Source: Siphlonurus alternatus (Eukaryota > Arthropoda > Insecta > Ephemeroptera > Siphlonuridae). Taken from it: a DNA stretch of 64,000 nt. Location of the stretch: contig OX463788.1 in assembly GCA_949825025.1 (NCBI GenBank), positions 21,293,755 through 21,357,754 of the forward strand, in the 5' to 3' direction. Within the stretch, counting starts at the first letter, position 1. Each line of letters opens with the position of its first letter. The position numbers were made by a program, and so were the translations under genes. Below the pieces are notes generated by a model. That model did not search any database and was not told where the DNA came from. It saw nothing but the letters and a program-made list of their open reading frames with translations. Shown here piece by piece: positions 38,790-52,596 of the stretch.

Positions 38790-39714
38790 GTAAGTTCATT
38801 AACTGTTTCAGTGTCGTACTTTTTTTTTCACACATTAAAAATAGTCTCTTTTTTTATCAGGCATTATTTAAGTGTTACATTCTTTTATATTATACATCTA
38901 TATATTATATTATTGCAATATTTAATATAAATTTTCTTGTATATTTTTTCATGAATGATAAAACTAGGTTACGCTAAAGGATTCCCCGTCGTCTTTACAG
39001 CTTATAAAACAACGTGTTGATTTTATAATGAGCAGAACGATGATGTGTCAAGTGCAGAATGCTTTTTTCGAAGTAAATTCACACAGAGAGGCAACAGTCG
39101 CTCTAAGGAAAGTGCATTAACTTCTGCTGAATACCAATTTGATTAATTTAATTAAAGTCTGTATTTTTTAACACGTTGTCATTACATCTCAATATTGAAG
39201 TGTTGATTTATAATAAGAGTGTAATGATTAGTGGTGTTGTAGAAAAAAAATACACGAATAATTAAGAATTTTGACACTTTATTTAATATATCGTTTACGT
39301 CATTGTTGTTGTAAGATACACCCTAAAAATTTATAGGTGTGTGTGAAATACATATAATCAAAAAGTTTGAACTGAAAAAAAAAATATACAATATATTATA
39401 TAATTATATAGTTACAAAAAAATAAATAAATAAAAATCAGTGATAGCAATGTGACGTTTTCATTTTTGCTATGCTTCTTTCAGCTGTAAGAGATTGCACT
39501 GAAGTGAAACACTGGCTACAGTATATGAAGCCTTCCCAGAGTACTTGTAGTTAGCGTCTCAATTTCATGTGATACCTTACAGCTGATATATTACATTTTT
39601 TGTAAAAAAAAAAAATAACAAAAAAGTATTATTAAAAAATTCAAGACCTTTAATTTTTAACACTTTCTCCCACTATTTGCTTTAAACTTTAGCATCCATT
39701 TTAGAGCAGCTATT

Positions 39715-39995
39715 GAACATTTGGAAGCTGGAAAAAAACAACTAATAATTACAATCTCTTTGCTAGCTGCACTGTATAGTTGTGTTCTATATTATTATTT
39801 AACGGAGTGTTCAGAAACCGGTAATTGCCAAATATATATATATTTGGCAACTATTTTTTCTCCCTGTTCGAATTCGAATTACCGGTTTCTGAACACTCCG
39901 TTAAATAATAATATAGAATATAGAACACAACTATACAGTGCAGCTAGCAAAGAGATTGTAATTATTAGTTGTTTTTTTCCAGCTTCCAAATGTTC
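39715..39995. repeat. Long near-perfect fold-back, copy 2
   Basis: Duplicate of 14366-14646, including the same 7-base slip. Confidence 0.9.
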
Positions 39996-39998
39996 CAA

Positions 39999-40001
<3 letters not shown>

Positions 40002-40084
<83 letters not shown>
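40002..40084. repeat. (AT)n array, copy 2
   Basis: Same as 14653-14735. Confidence 0.95.
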
Positions 40085-40087
<3 letters not shown>

Positions 40088-40088
40088 G

Positions 40089-40280
40089 ATGACATATAGT
40101 AAGTTTTTCAACTTACAGACATTGGCAGTATTTTATATAATTTTAAACTTCTACCGTGTTTACCCGCCAAGACAAGAAAAGAAAATCCGTCAGAAAATTT
40201 AAAAGTCTTCCGAGGTGGGACTCGAACCCACATCTCTCTGTGCAATCGCGGCGGCGAGCGCCTTATCCCCTTAGACCATA
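40089..40280 (-). mobile_element. tRNA-derived SINE, minus strand, copy 2
   Basis: Duplicate of 14740-14931. Confidence 0.6.
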
Positions 40281-42699
40281 TATATATATATATATACATA
40301 TATGGAAGAGTGAGCCTGATGGCCTAACTATGTAATATAACATTATATAATAAAATATCATTCAAATTCAGTACAAGTTAAGTAATTATAATAATTTAAT
40401 GATATTTGTTACGTCGTTTTTTTTAAACATAAATTCACTAAATTCATTAATAATTTGTTGGAAAATCATACAGTTCATGAACTGGACTCGAGCATGAATG
40501 GCTTTGAAAATTTGAAATAAAAACTTTGACTTTTTACAGACAAATTCTGTCCACCAAAAATATAATATCATAATGTACATGCATTTTTGCTTAATGAAGA
40601 GGTAATGATAATGAGGGATGTCACAAAGAGGATTTAAAATACCTCCTTAAAAGGAACAGAAACAATTGTTATAAATATTATAGTATGGGTATAGAAATAT
40701 TTAGTTACAAAACGTATAACTAAAGAATGATATGGAGTTTCATAAGTATAATATAATCTATTCTCCTGTGACTCTGTACTACGCGTATTAGTATATTACG
40801 TATTTACAGTACAACACTGATATCAATATATGTGGCGTTTTACATGGATAATTAAGTGTACTGTGGTACCTAGACGCAAAGAGGCAAGTTTTTTATTTTC
40901 CTGGGGGTGTGAAGTAGCAGCACTACTTTTTATTCAGCTGTGTTATCATTCTTATCAATTTTCCAAACAGGAAAATAATGTTTTCGTCATGTAAATAGCC
41001 TTACATTTTTCATATCGTCTGCAATTTTCTCCTTAATTGTGTCTCGGTATACATTTCTCTTAGAGTTTTCTGGAGTCAGTATAAGCATTGAAAAACTATA
41101 TAATAACTTACATTTATATTATTCGTGTGTAACAAGTAATATTTATTTATAAGAATGGACGTCACATACATTCTGCATTCAATTTAAAAAATAAATTATT
41201 TTTAATAGTTTTATTTGGACTCAAGAAGCTTTGAAAAAAAATCATCCAAGACGTAGCTGTTATATGCTATTTATTGATAAAAAAAAATACCTCATTTGGA
41301 TTGTCCTTTACAGCAGATATTGACTTAAGAGTATCACCAAGAGAAGGGTAATGATCAGACGAGCGGCCTTGATCACGTATATATTATAGCTCTAAACACA
41401 AAATTATGCGGCTGCCAACATCATACGATGAAAGAAATATTCAGTAGATACAATCAGTCAGAAAAGAAAAGTGTGTATTGCAGGCGAATAACTTATAAAG
41501 AAGCTCAAATGTAGAAATGCCCACCTTCTTACTAAAAAGTTTTAACACTGCATGCTCATTAAAGCTAGCATATAATGTACATGCAGAAGAAATTTACAAT
41601 ATTTGATGAGTGAATTCATTTACAATAAAAAAGAGCATAATAATATATTATGAATGATTATTACAAAAGATAAATAACCCAATCGGTGTATGAAAAAGAT
41701 TATAAATAAATTATAATAAAATCAACCATGCACCAATTAATCTGATAATAAACTACATCGTCAAAACATTGCTATTGAACGAAGCAATATATCCGGACAA
41801 CCTGTGTACAAGAAATTTGCATGCAATTGATTTCGAACAATGAATGAAGTGAATTGTAAGCAAAAATCTGGTACATGATGTTAGTCGCTTCAAATCTCTT
41901 GCAGGAGGAAAGAAACAAGTATTGTAAATAATTTTTTTAAGCAAAATCATTTCATGTAAACTTTGACTTTGCAGCCAGGCTGCATTCTAAATTTTCAACA
42001 TAAAACATGATACATTCAAAGAAGTTGAAAACGTAATTTTTTATTATTATTATTTTCGTGTTTGCTCTCCTTTTTTATCTCTTTAAACACAATCCAAAGT
42101 CAAAGGCGCATGAAAATAATTGTGTACAAATAAACAAGTAAAGTTGTTAATTGCAAAAGATTTTTTCCAGTTCTAAAAAAGGACGTAAAAGATAAAAAAA
42201 ACGCAAATAACTGTTAAATTGCTTTATTTAATTTAATTTCTTACCTCTTTTATATATGACTTGCGAAATATGTTTCATTAAAAAAAAATTAAAAATAGTC
42301 AGAATTTAAATATCTTTGGAGCAAAATAAAAGACTGATATACATTTACTTCTAACGTGTTAATGCGTTTATAAGCATATAGATGAATGAAATCTCAGGGG
42401 AAGGAGGAGGGGGATTAATAAAACAGTTAAAATATGCAGATGGATGTTTTCTTTTTTTTTCTCCACTTAACTAACATGCATGAATGAATAAATTGTGTGC
42501 CTTTTCGGATGCTATACAAGCCAGAAATTCATGCTTTTAAACTTAATTTTATATAAAAAGAAGATAACATATTTTACATTTATAACGTAAAATATAAAAT
42601 TAACTCCAATTGGGGAACTTAAATAGCAAAAATATTAAACAACAAATACTTTTACAAATGAAGTTTAATCATACTTTAAAATTTAATAATATTATAAAA

Positions 42700-42834
42700 G
42701 TAGACTGTTACCTTCACCGTTGTTGTAATTAGTCTCTTGATGTGTAAGTAATTGTCACTATGTAATATTCAATGTCATTATTTTGACTTATTCATCAAGA
42801 GACTAATTTATTAAGGTGAAGGTAAAAAGTCTAT
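42700..42834. repeat. Imperfect 135-base hairpin, copy 2
   Basis: Duplicate of 17351-17485. Confidence 0.65.
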
Positions 42835-43132
42835 ATATTTTTATTAAATTTAAAGAAAAAATGTTTTCATAAAGAATTCAACATGCAGCAGATTGAATAA
42901 CCTTTTTAAAATGATCATGGAATAATGTCGTTTGTTTTACGTTTCCATGATGATAAGTTGTTGATTTGTTAGAATTTATTGAAGATCGCATGAGCATGAA
43001 ATCAATTTTTCAATCAATCGATAAGGAAGGCTGCACAACCAGCACAGCTAACCCGCATTAAAACGTAATTTTCCTGACCCGAGGCTATATGGAAATGAAG
43101 GCCTGTGTGTTTATATACAGGGACTTGACATA

Positions 43133-43440
43133 TCGCGAATTGCCTATAAAATGGTTGAATGGGCAACATAATCAGTCTACTTTACAGGGGATGAGAACAG
43201 GTCGCCATGATGGTAGAATAGGAAAGGATTCTGATTGCAGACAAAAGTTTAGAAAAATATATATTATAAATTATTTTAAATAAAAATAAAAAATGTGAGG
43301 TAAATTTTAATTTTACAAACTTTTGCTCGCCTCAGGATTTTGAATATTTTCTTTCTATATTTTTGAATATTTTTCTTAAAGCATTTGCCATATGCTTATG
43401 CACAGCTATAGCTCCACTAACAAGGATGCCGACAAGCGTA
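43133..43440. other. Sequence just after the duplication breakpoint
   Basis: Unrelated to what follows copy 1. The 64-residue open frame crossing the breakpoint is a junction artefact. The last bases (ACAAGGATGCCGACAAGCG, then AAATT units) look like a retrotransposon tail running into the AATTA array. Confidence 0.45.
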
Positions 43441-43445
43441 AATTA

Positions 43446-43885
43446 AAATAAATTAAATTAAATTAAATTAAATTAAATTAAATTAAATTAAATTAAATTA
43501 AATTAAATTAAATTAAATTAAATCAAATCAAATCAAATCAAATCAAATCAAATCAAATCAAATCAAATCAAATCAAATCAAATCAAATCAAATCAAATCA
43601 AATCAAATCAAATCAAATCAAATCAAATCAAATCAAATCAAATCAAATCAAATCAAATCAAATCAAATCAAATCAAATCAAATCAAATCAAATCAAATCA
43701 AATCAAATCAAATCAAATCAAATCAAAATAAATGAAATGAAATGAAATTAAATTAAATTAAATTAAATTAAATTAAATTAAATTAAATTAAATTAAATTA
43801 AATTAAATTAAATTAAATTAAATTAAATTAAATTAAATTAAATTAAATTAAATTAAATTAAATTAAATTAAATTAAATTAAATTA
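43446..43885. repeat. Composite array (AATTA)14(AATCA)41 ... (AATTA)28
   Basis: Blocks are AATTA at 43451-43520, AATCA at 43521-43725, a short irregular stretch with AATGA units at 43726-43745, then AATTA at 43746-43885. The variant unit occupies the core and the presumed parent unit both flanks. Confidence 0.97.
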
Positions 43886-44225
43886 ACATCATGGTTGTTT
43901 CATCTCTGCTAATTTTCTCAAAAACGAAGGGGGTAAAAATTACCAGAAACTCCAGAAAGCTTGTTCTATGTGGCATAGAAAACATTCCTTTTTAATTAGT
44001 ACGTTACCAATATAACTTTGGAGTAAATCGGGGGTATTGATCTCGTATGCCCTATGTTAAATGCCACGCTCTATTGGCACGTAGGATTTCTTTTTCTGAA
44101 GTAGCTACTATAGGCAGAATAGAACTTTTTTAACTTTCATTAGGTGATAGAACACGTCTAGTATTTTTATTGAATATTAACTTAACTTTAAAAATTTTGA
44201 TCACTCTACTTTAAGTATAATATAT

Positions 44226-44227
<2 letters not shown>

Positions 44228-44296
<69 letters not shown>
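44228..44296. repeat. (AT)n array
   Basis: About 34 AT units. A second AT tract lies at 44388-44431. Confidence 0.93.
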
Positions 44297-44300
<4 letters not shown>

Positions 44301-44383
44301 TAGTGCGTCTCTAACATTTGAGATAGTGGTTAGTTTCCTAATGTCGAAACATCAGATAAGAGTTATTATATTTTAATGTTAAA

Positions 44384-44434
<51 letters not shown>

Positions 44435-44502
44435 TCAAATTATCTTCTCAACAATGTATTACATAACCCAATAAAGAATTATTATTATTGTAAGCATATA
44501 CT

Positions 44503-44614
44503 TCCTGAACTCAGAAAAATCTGAAAAAAAAAAAAAAACAAAGTAGCATAACTTTGCAGTTTGCACCCTCTATCCATTTCTGCAATAACAAATTTTGAAG
44601 TCGGTACTCTATTA
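44503..44614. mobile_element. Solo right arm of the palindromic MITE family
   Basis: CTGAACTCAGAAAAATCTGAAAA, then GTAGCATAACTTTGCA, CACCCTCTATCCATTTCTGC and a terminal ACTCTATTA match the right arms at 20602-20922 and 52597-52930. The left arm and centre are missing. Confidence 0.65.
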
Positions 44615-45528
44615 AAAAAGGAAACAAAGTTTGCTATTTTTTTAGTTTAATAAATTGTTATATTCGATCTACTTGCATGATATTCTAGATGTTAGAAAAG
44701 AAATATGGTCAAAGTTATATATTTTCCGATGATCAAAGTTTTTGTGGTCATTTATCTTCCTTAAAAGCTTATTCTACCAAAATACACATTATGACGTTGA
44801 AACGTGCTAACTCCTTTACGAGCAAAATTGCATGTTTAGATTGTTTCCTACCGTTTTTTTTCTTAATTTTCCGTTGCAAAAAGATACCAAAACTTCCAAG
44901 TTTATCAGGCCTAAGGCTAACTGTAGTTTACATTATACAAGGTTATTTTTCCTGTGGTATTTTATTAGGTAACCTTTACTTGCAACTTGTTACGTTCGCT
45001 TATACCACAGCATTGATTATGGTATTAATCTATTAATGTTATTACAATTATTCACCACTCAAATTTTATTCCAGCAAAGAATTTACATCATGAATCACGT
45101 CAACATTACTTGATTACTACACTAGTTTTACAATTCAAGATAAAATAAAAATGTATTGTGTGTTACGAAATGTTGTGTCAATTGCGTGTTTCAATTTGCA
45201 GAAAAGAGTTCTATTATATATTTTATAATTAATATTAACATTATGATATATATAATAAATAAAAATTCAAAAAGCTCAAATACTTTTGATTGTAAAAGTA
45301 TTATTTAGTGATATCACTGCTAATGCTTAAATGCTTTTAAATAGATTATCACTTAATTTCTGCTGACTGGTTCTACACTTTATTTGCCAACTGATTTTCA
45401 TATGTTGATAATATATATATATTATATATATATATATAATATATATAATATGTGTGTGTGTGTTAGAAAAAGATATTTGCAAGCGAGGTATCATATGGAT
45501 GAATAAAAAAGTAATAACAATTATAAAT

Positions 45529-45663
45529 ACCTTAAAAAACTGGGCTGTCACCCTCGCTGATAGTTCACACTCCACACAATGCAATTATTTAATTATTTTT
45601 ATTTTAAGTGCATTGTGTGGAGTGTGAACTATCAGCGAGGGTGACAGCCCAGTTTTTTAAGGT
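45529..45663. repeat. Perfect 54-bp fold-back with 27-base loop
   Basis: The arm at 45529-45582 is the exact reverse complement of 45610-45663 across all 54 bases. The arms are GC-richer (CTGGGCTGTCACCCTCGCTG) than the AT-rich loop and surroundings. Inverted similarity continues outward (AATAACAATT on the left, AATTGTTATT on the right) after a 6-7-base insertion in the left arm. Either a very recent short fold-back element or a source of double-stranded RNA. Confidence 0.92.
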
Positions 45664-45666
45664 AAT

Positions 45667-45743
45667 TGTTATTTATTTATTTATTTATTTATTTTTTATT
45701 ACAAACAACTGGTTGTACAGGACAACATGGTTCACGTCAACAT
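45667..45743 (-). mobile_element. Probable LINE/SINE 3' tail ending in (TAAA)n
   Basis: The minus strand reads ACCATGTTGTCCTGTACAAC, CAGTTGTTTGTAATAAA and then a TAAA array. It is the sister of 23495-23565, which ends in TAA instead. It starts right beside the 54-bp fold-back. Confidence 0.5.
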
Positions 45744-46046
45744 ATATTTCAATAAACAAAAATTATATACACAAAAAAACATAATATACATACCCAATCA
45801 TTTAATACCATCATAATAGAATTAAATAAAAAACAAACAAACAAAAATAATTGCATATAATAATAAGACAACTATAAATTTATATTTAAGACATTCTCAG
45901 ACATTTTATTACTTAAAAATTCTTTAACAGAGTAAAATTCCTTGTCTATTAGTACATTATTACTTTTTTATTCATCCATATATATAAAATACATGATTTA
46001 ATATTTGTAAGTTTTTGTAATTATCATGCCCATGTTATAATTATAA

Positions 46047-46203
46047 TGGGCGCGATTCACGAAGCAGTTAGCCAGGTTTGTAACCACGTTTACCTTAACC
46101 ACGTTTAACTAGGTGGTTTAACACGTAAAACAGGTATTGTTAATTAAATGTGGTTAAGCTTAACGTGGTTAGAAACCTGGCTAACTGTTTCGTGAATCGC
46201 ACT
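46047..46203. mobile_element. Fold-back MITE, GGCGCGATTCACGAAG ends
   Basis: The left arm GCGATTCACGAAGCAGTTAG, CCAGGTTTGTAACCACGTTTA is mirrored by the right arm ending GCTAACTGTTTCGTGAATCGC. Arms are about 65 bases with few mismatches, so the element is about 157 bases. A related solo end is at 7935-7976. No protein. Confidence 0.8.
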
Positions 46204-46209
46204 CAATTT

Positions 46210-48250
46210 GATTAATAATTCTATTAATTTTCTAACTCATGAAGATCTATTTAATTAAATATTTTGAACACCTCATCAAAGCTAAATAGTAAGTACCGAT
46301 GAAATAATTTATTGCTTCATTAATTGAGTCAAGAACCCTAAAAATTTTAAACCGCAATTTAACACAAGACATATCAAGAAGCTGCGTGTTGTAGTATAAT
46401 AATTTAATATATTATTATTGAAATTTCCAAATAATCTGTTACCAACTCTAAAATGTGAAGTATTCGTTTTTGAAAGGTTTATGTATAGGTTTCATATCAA
46501 CTGCCCTCACATTTTACAAAACACAGGATGGATAATGTTTATTATTAATTAACAAATTTGATGAAACGTTCTATTTGCATACTGACAAAGTCATGGATGC
46601 AACTAAGTGTACAATTAAATTTGCTTTACAAACATGTTGTGGAGTGGAACTCAATGTCATTACTTTTTAACGATGGGTCAATTCCAGCGTGATTGAGGTA
46701 GACAGACTGTAGACATGATCAGTATTGCTAAAAAACGTCGACTGCTCTACAGAAAACTCGGCGGTAGGTAGTTTATAATTATATTAAAAGGTTTGGCTTA
46801 CCAAATGATTAAATGAAAATGATTTTTTAGATCACATAAATTTTCTCCACTGAATAGCTTTTAGAATGATATTAATATGGTGAAATATGTTTATGAATAA
46901 TTTCTGATGACGTAATAATAATTACGTCACAAAGCGCAAGTAGGAAATTTAATCCATTAATGAAAATCAATTACGTAAAACACAAAGCAGAGAGAAGCCG
47001 TATATAAAATCAAAGACGTGATACATATAAGGGTTAATATTTCTGCAATAAAGTAATGTAATGCAATCTGGAAAATCTGGATTTGGTTTTTCATGAGTGA
47101 ATTATGTACGCGTATTAAATCTATAAGTTTTCACCGGACTTTTGAAACTTGCATCAATACAAAAATACACGCCAACTTGTAAACAAAGATGATTATGTAA
47201 TTATGTTGAATATATATTATACCATGTGAACTGATTCCCCTCTCTGATCTGACGATTTAAAATTTAGTAGTGTATAACTTACACTGTATTTTTAGTATTA
47301 TGAGAAATTCAGGGACTAAATAATACGCCAATTTTTATAAATTTGATTCGTTTAATAGAAAAGGCAGGTATATTATATTATAGTAATATATCTATAGGTA
47401 TATTGCGTTACAATTAAGTACTATTCAAATATAAATTAATGTACTGTAACACTTCGTACTTCGTGATAGTCGAAACGTAGCCCAATCTGTAATGTCAGAA
47501 CTGAAGCTCAAATATACGTAATAAAAGGAAGACTTTAATTAAATTTTAGAGGAAAAAAAAAACTTTCAAACAATGTATGATTTTCCATGGTCTGACGATT
47601 GACTCCATAAAAATAGCTCCTACATCCAGATGTTCATATCTGGAAATTTAATTCTGTACCTTTACGTAATTTCCAGTCTAAGTAAAAATATTAACAAGCA
47701 AATTATTGCAAATTTAAGGACAATCAATTGTGAATGACACTCGAACATTCGCAATCTCGATCAATCCTTCAAAGTTAATTGCATGTGTTTTTATATAACT
47801 ACATGAGTTTATATACACTATCACTCTATAGCTGTACATGTATAACACGTACGTGAATGCGCAGTTACCACATTTGATTGGTAACTATTTCGATGTAGTT
47901 ATCAATTTACCTATTTTTTTCTAGGCTACGAAAAACTTATCAAAATATATGTTTCAATTTTTAATATCCCTATAATTATTTAGTTTCACGATTAGTTTCA
48001 GTAGAAAATTTGTTGTTGAACCCGTTGAGACCCTCTTTAAGTCACAGTATTTACTTGGAAGTGACGATTATTATTTCATTATAAAATTCATGCAACAACA
48101 ATCGTAATACAACTTATTGGACTGCTTCTTTTCAAGGAAAACAACTGAACGGTTTTCTACGGTTCCAAACCCTACGTGTAGTTATTCTAAGTTATAGTCA
48201 AAAAATCGATTCACGAATCAAATCAACCATCTGTACAGAGAACATAAGGA
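46210..48250. other. AT-rich stretch without recognisable genes
   Basis: No coding, RNA or mobile-element feature recognised. Confidence 0.55.
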
Positions 48251-48256
48251 AAATCT

Positions 48257-48578
48257 AATGAGATATTAGAATGTGAAAATTTTAGTGGCTTAATCGAAAG
48301 AAGGGGTAAGAATATGGTACTGTGAATTTTTTCAGATTTTTCTGAGACCGGGAACTATTTTTAAAAAATTATTAAAAGTCTATTTTGATGACATCACGGG
48401 CGGCACTTCTTAAGAAAAAGGATAGGGCAGTGCCGCCCGTGACGCCATAAAATAGATTTTCAACATTTTTTTAAAAATAGTTCCCGGTCTCAGAAAAATC
48501 TGAAAAAATTCACAGTACCATATTTTTACCCCTTCTTTCGATTAAGCTACTAAAATTTTCACATTCTAATATCTCATT
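48257..48578. mobile_element. Palindromic MITE, AATGAGATATTAGAATGTG ends
   Basis: The arms are near-perfect reverse complements around a centre at about 48410-48435 (CGGGCGGCACTTC / GTGCCGCCCGTG). The internal arm blocks (TTTTTTCAGATTTTTCTGAG, ACCGGGAACTATTTTTAAAA) are those of the family at 11893, 20602 and 52597, but the outer 60 bases differ completely. This suggests new ends on a shared core. Confidence 0.85.
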
Positions 48579-49300
48579 CTTTATTCTCATTTACGAGCAG
48601 ACTTATGTGTATTACATACTTAAATTATAGAGGCGGGCATATGAAACTTACAAGTTTATATACAATCTAATAGTAATTTTAATATAATTGAACGATGGGA
48701 CATTAAATTTACTATACTTTTTTTTTAATTATTTTATTTTGGAACAACTCTACTACTGCTAAAATGTTTGTTTGCACATCTGTGACACATTTATTTATTT
48801 TTTCTATGGTTAATAAGCGAAAAATAACTTTCCTACTTTCGTACTTGACAGTTGAAGGACATTTTGCTTGACATGAGTAAACAATGCTGGTTGAATTTCG
48901 TTATCATTGTAGCTGATCTTTGATGACGTGACGCTAGAAAACAAAAATTTATCGCAAGAATGTTACATTCAAACAGTCTACGCGGTCACATTTATATATT
49001 GTTGGTTTAGAACCGCTTACAATGGTATCTTTCGGCCAGCGCTTTACACAAAATATCTTACAAAGAAGTATTTTATTTAATGTTATAATAATAACTAATT
49101 AAGATACATGAGATCTAAATAATATAATATTATTTTAAAAAATATTCTCTCTTCCCCCCGTGCATTGTACTTCTGTATGAGTCTTGCCTCTCGCATGTTG
49201 CATACAATTTTGTGACAATATAAAATCAGGAGTTCATTTTTTTTTCTTTTCTTTTATTTATATCTTTATTTTATTATTTTTTTTAAACACTCTAAGAATT

Positions 49301-50008
49301 CTTAAAGTAGAGTGAAAATCAGCTGTTGGTTAAAAAAAAACTGAGTTAGTATTTTCTAAAAACAGCTCAAGTGGTTCTACATATTGAACCGAAATCCAAA
49401 AAATTCTGTTACAGAGATTTGCTAGGAAAAAAATTCCAAAATCAGCGTGAACGCGTCGCTTATATATATAACATGGAGCCTTATAACTTGACAAAGACCC
49501 TCGAGTATCTCGAAAAAACACACCGTTAGGAGGTATGACAAAAATATAACAATTTTCTATGATCTAAGCTTTAAAAAAAAAATATTAAATAAAAGTAGCT
49601 CGAATACGTCATTTTTCCGTAAAAAAAAATAAAAGAAAGAAAATCTGCCGTATTAATTCTCATTTATAAGAGTTTTTCTTGATTTTTTAATTTTTTATGG
49701 AGAAATGGATTCGAATCATATTTTTTAAATCGTTTTTTTTTTGGTTAAAGCTCGGATCATAGAACATCGCTATATTTTTTTCATATCACCTAACGATGTG
49801 TGTGTTTTTAAGATATTCAAGGATCTTTATTAGGTAAGGTAAGGCCCCATGTTAAGCGACGTTTTCACTCTGAATTTGGATTTTTTTTCCCCCCAACAAA
49901 CCTATTTGAGATGGATTTTTTTATTTCAGTTCCACATGAAGGACCAACTTAACTATTTTTAGAAAATACTAACTCAGTTTTTTCCCCTGAGTTTCACTCT
50001 ACTTTAAG
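49301..50008. mobile_element. Large fold-back element of about 708 bases
   Basis: The ends CTTAAAGTAGAGTGAAA and TTTCACTCTACTTTAAG mirror each other. Inverted similarity runs for roughly 340 bases per arm, for example ACTGAGTTAGTATTTTCTAA on the left against TTAGAAAATACTAACTCAGT on the right, meeting near 49660. The arms have diverged and carry indels. Minus-strand frames inside are fragmentary. A non-autonomous DNA element is the best reading. Confidence 0.75.
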
Positions 50009-50009
50009 A

Positions 50010-52590
50010 TAAAGTCGGAGATAGTAGTGTGAGAATAAAATTATTGTTTTCAACAAATGTGTAAGAAAAAAGTAAAAAAGTATTAATAAATCAAAAGGTT
50101 GCGTTCTCTCTATACTGCTCTAACAATTTTGTTTTCAGGCAGAAAAACTTGACAAATAAATATCGACCCTTGAGTTTTATTTGCCAAATATGGTCGCCAA
50201 TGGATATTACAGCAAGTGCGCATTATTCGCGTCGCGTCGCAGACTGGAAATCGCTCACGTAACCTTTACCGTTGTTCAAAGTTGAGGCTGAATAGTGTAA
50301 AAATGTCAAAATATTGATTTACAGTTTTCATTTAATACAAATTATGCTATTAAAACTCTGAGCTATAGAAATATTAATTCAACATTGCTTTAAAATGAGA
50401 GTTGAATTAGTTAAATATTATTCAGAGTATAAACTCAAAGCTTAGCCGTTACTTGAAATGTTTTAATATTAATAATAGCCTCGTCACGTCAGGTAGCTTT
50501 ATACAGAAAGCTGCTTAATTAGTACTGTAAACTTGGTGCTGCAAATTCGAGGATTACAAATATATGAAAATAGCAATATTCCATGTCGAGTCCATGAAAA
50601 AATTTATTGACAAGATTCTGACAGTCTGACACACTGCAAGTATTATAATATTGACAGCTTGCATACATATACAGTTTCTACTATTTTTTATTTATTATTA
50701 TTATTATTTTTTATCTTAGAGCTCTTCAAATCACTTTAACCGATTGATATGCAGCGCGCTGAACAATGCACAATATAAGTTAAATTATTTTATATATGTT
50801 ATGCATCTTTAGTTATATATTATCGTAATAATTTTCATGAAACAAAATAGTAGTTGCTAGCAAGTTATTTTCTTTATTTTTTAATTCAGCATTGATTTTA
50901 AACAGGATAATGTTTGATTGTACTCGGGGTTGAGTGTAATATGTAGCAGTATATAATATATAATAAGAAAATATATTTTTAAAACCTACTGTATAATGCC
51001 GTTTTCAAGATTTTGCTAACATGTCAATTAAGTTATATATAATAGGAAATATCGTCGTAAATGCACAATCGATTCATAAATCAAAATAATATGAACCATC
51101 TGTATAGTGAACAATGAACATGGAGAAAACTGCTGTGTCTGCTGTATTATGCATTTGAAAGTCTCGCAAAATAGTATATGAAAACTTATGAAATCATAAA
51201 CATTAAAATGTTTAATATATATAACTGCAAAAGCCAGTTTTTAACACTTTCAATAAAGGTGTTTTGTTTTATTAGTAAACAATAAAACAAGAGTTTTTTT
51301 TTTTTTTTTGTGAAGTGGAAAAAGAGGCTTTTAATTCTGCAATTTATTATTGTTTATTAATTCTTCGGATGTAACAATTAAAGTAATTTGCACAAAAGGT
51401 ATGTAATGAAAACTATAGATGTAGAGAAACTGTAATGTTAACATTAATTATAATAAGAAATTATATTTAATTTAAAATATACAAATAAACACTTTATTGA
51501 CTATTGCAGCTAATTTTTACGTTATCTGATAGTGATAATATTTGAATTTTGTCGTATGCATGTAAATCAGAATTTCAATGTGAAAAACAAGTCTCTGATC
51601 TATAATATTTTTTTCAAAGATTAATAATGTTAATGTTGTTAAGCGTTGTAAACTCATTATATAGTAATGATGCAATTTAACTGCATTTTTTTTGTAAATT
51701 GATCATCTTTTTTAATTAATAGAACACATAATGAACCCAAGACTCAAGACGTAATTCAACTTGGTTAATTATAGTGGGCTGTTTATTAACTATAATTGTC
51801 ATCTTCTAACCTTCAAATATCATTTTTCCCCCTGAATTATAAATTCGTATAAAAGCATCGTAATTTAATTTAAATGTGATATCTGAAGTTAGTTTCGACA
51901 AAATTGGAAAGACACACACACGATCAATAGGAACTTTATTTTTAATCAGTTAGTGCCCGTCGTCTTTTGAGCTGCCTTACCATCTTATACCTTCGATCTT
52001 TTTACATTTTGGTTATCATTAAAAGTTAGCTGAAGGATTTTTTTATATATTATGATACAAAGTAAAACCTGTCTCTATATAGCGTGAGTAAAAAAGTTAT
52101 TACATTACAATCAATTTAGTATAATTATATTTATATTAGAAATAATATAACAAAAAATCAATACTTCTTATATAATGACAAAATTTTAATATGTATATCG
52201 GCACAGAGTGCATTTATTAATAATGATAACATAAATTATAATAATAAAGAATTTTATTTATAAAAAAGGCAAAGTCAGGACTAGACAGTCCTATCAACTA
52301 AACCCAAACATCTTAATGCAAAGATTAAAATAAACTGAAACACATTACAATAATAACATCAGCATATATACTGCGTGCATATTGATGAATTGATGTTTAT
52401 TATAATATACAGAATAATTTTATTCTTAATGCATTACTATTAAAGCAATTACATTAACAGAAAGATAATAAAAAAATAAAAATAAAAAAAAAAATAATAT
52501 CAAAAATATACTAGTCAGTATTAGTGGCACTAATATCTTTATGAAATTCTACAAAATATTTTTCAGTATAAGCTACAGGAGTTTTAAAGA
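50010..52590. other. AT-rich stretch without recognisable genes
   Basis: Homopolymer runs and short AT-rich frames only. Confidence 0.55.
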
Positions 52591-52596
52591 TTCTAA

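Noticed and set aside
44689..45036. 115-residue plus-strand frame
   Set aside because: No motif, no neighbouring exon or signal, and AT-driven composition. Could be chance.
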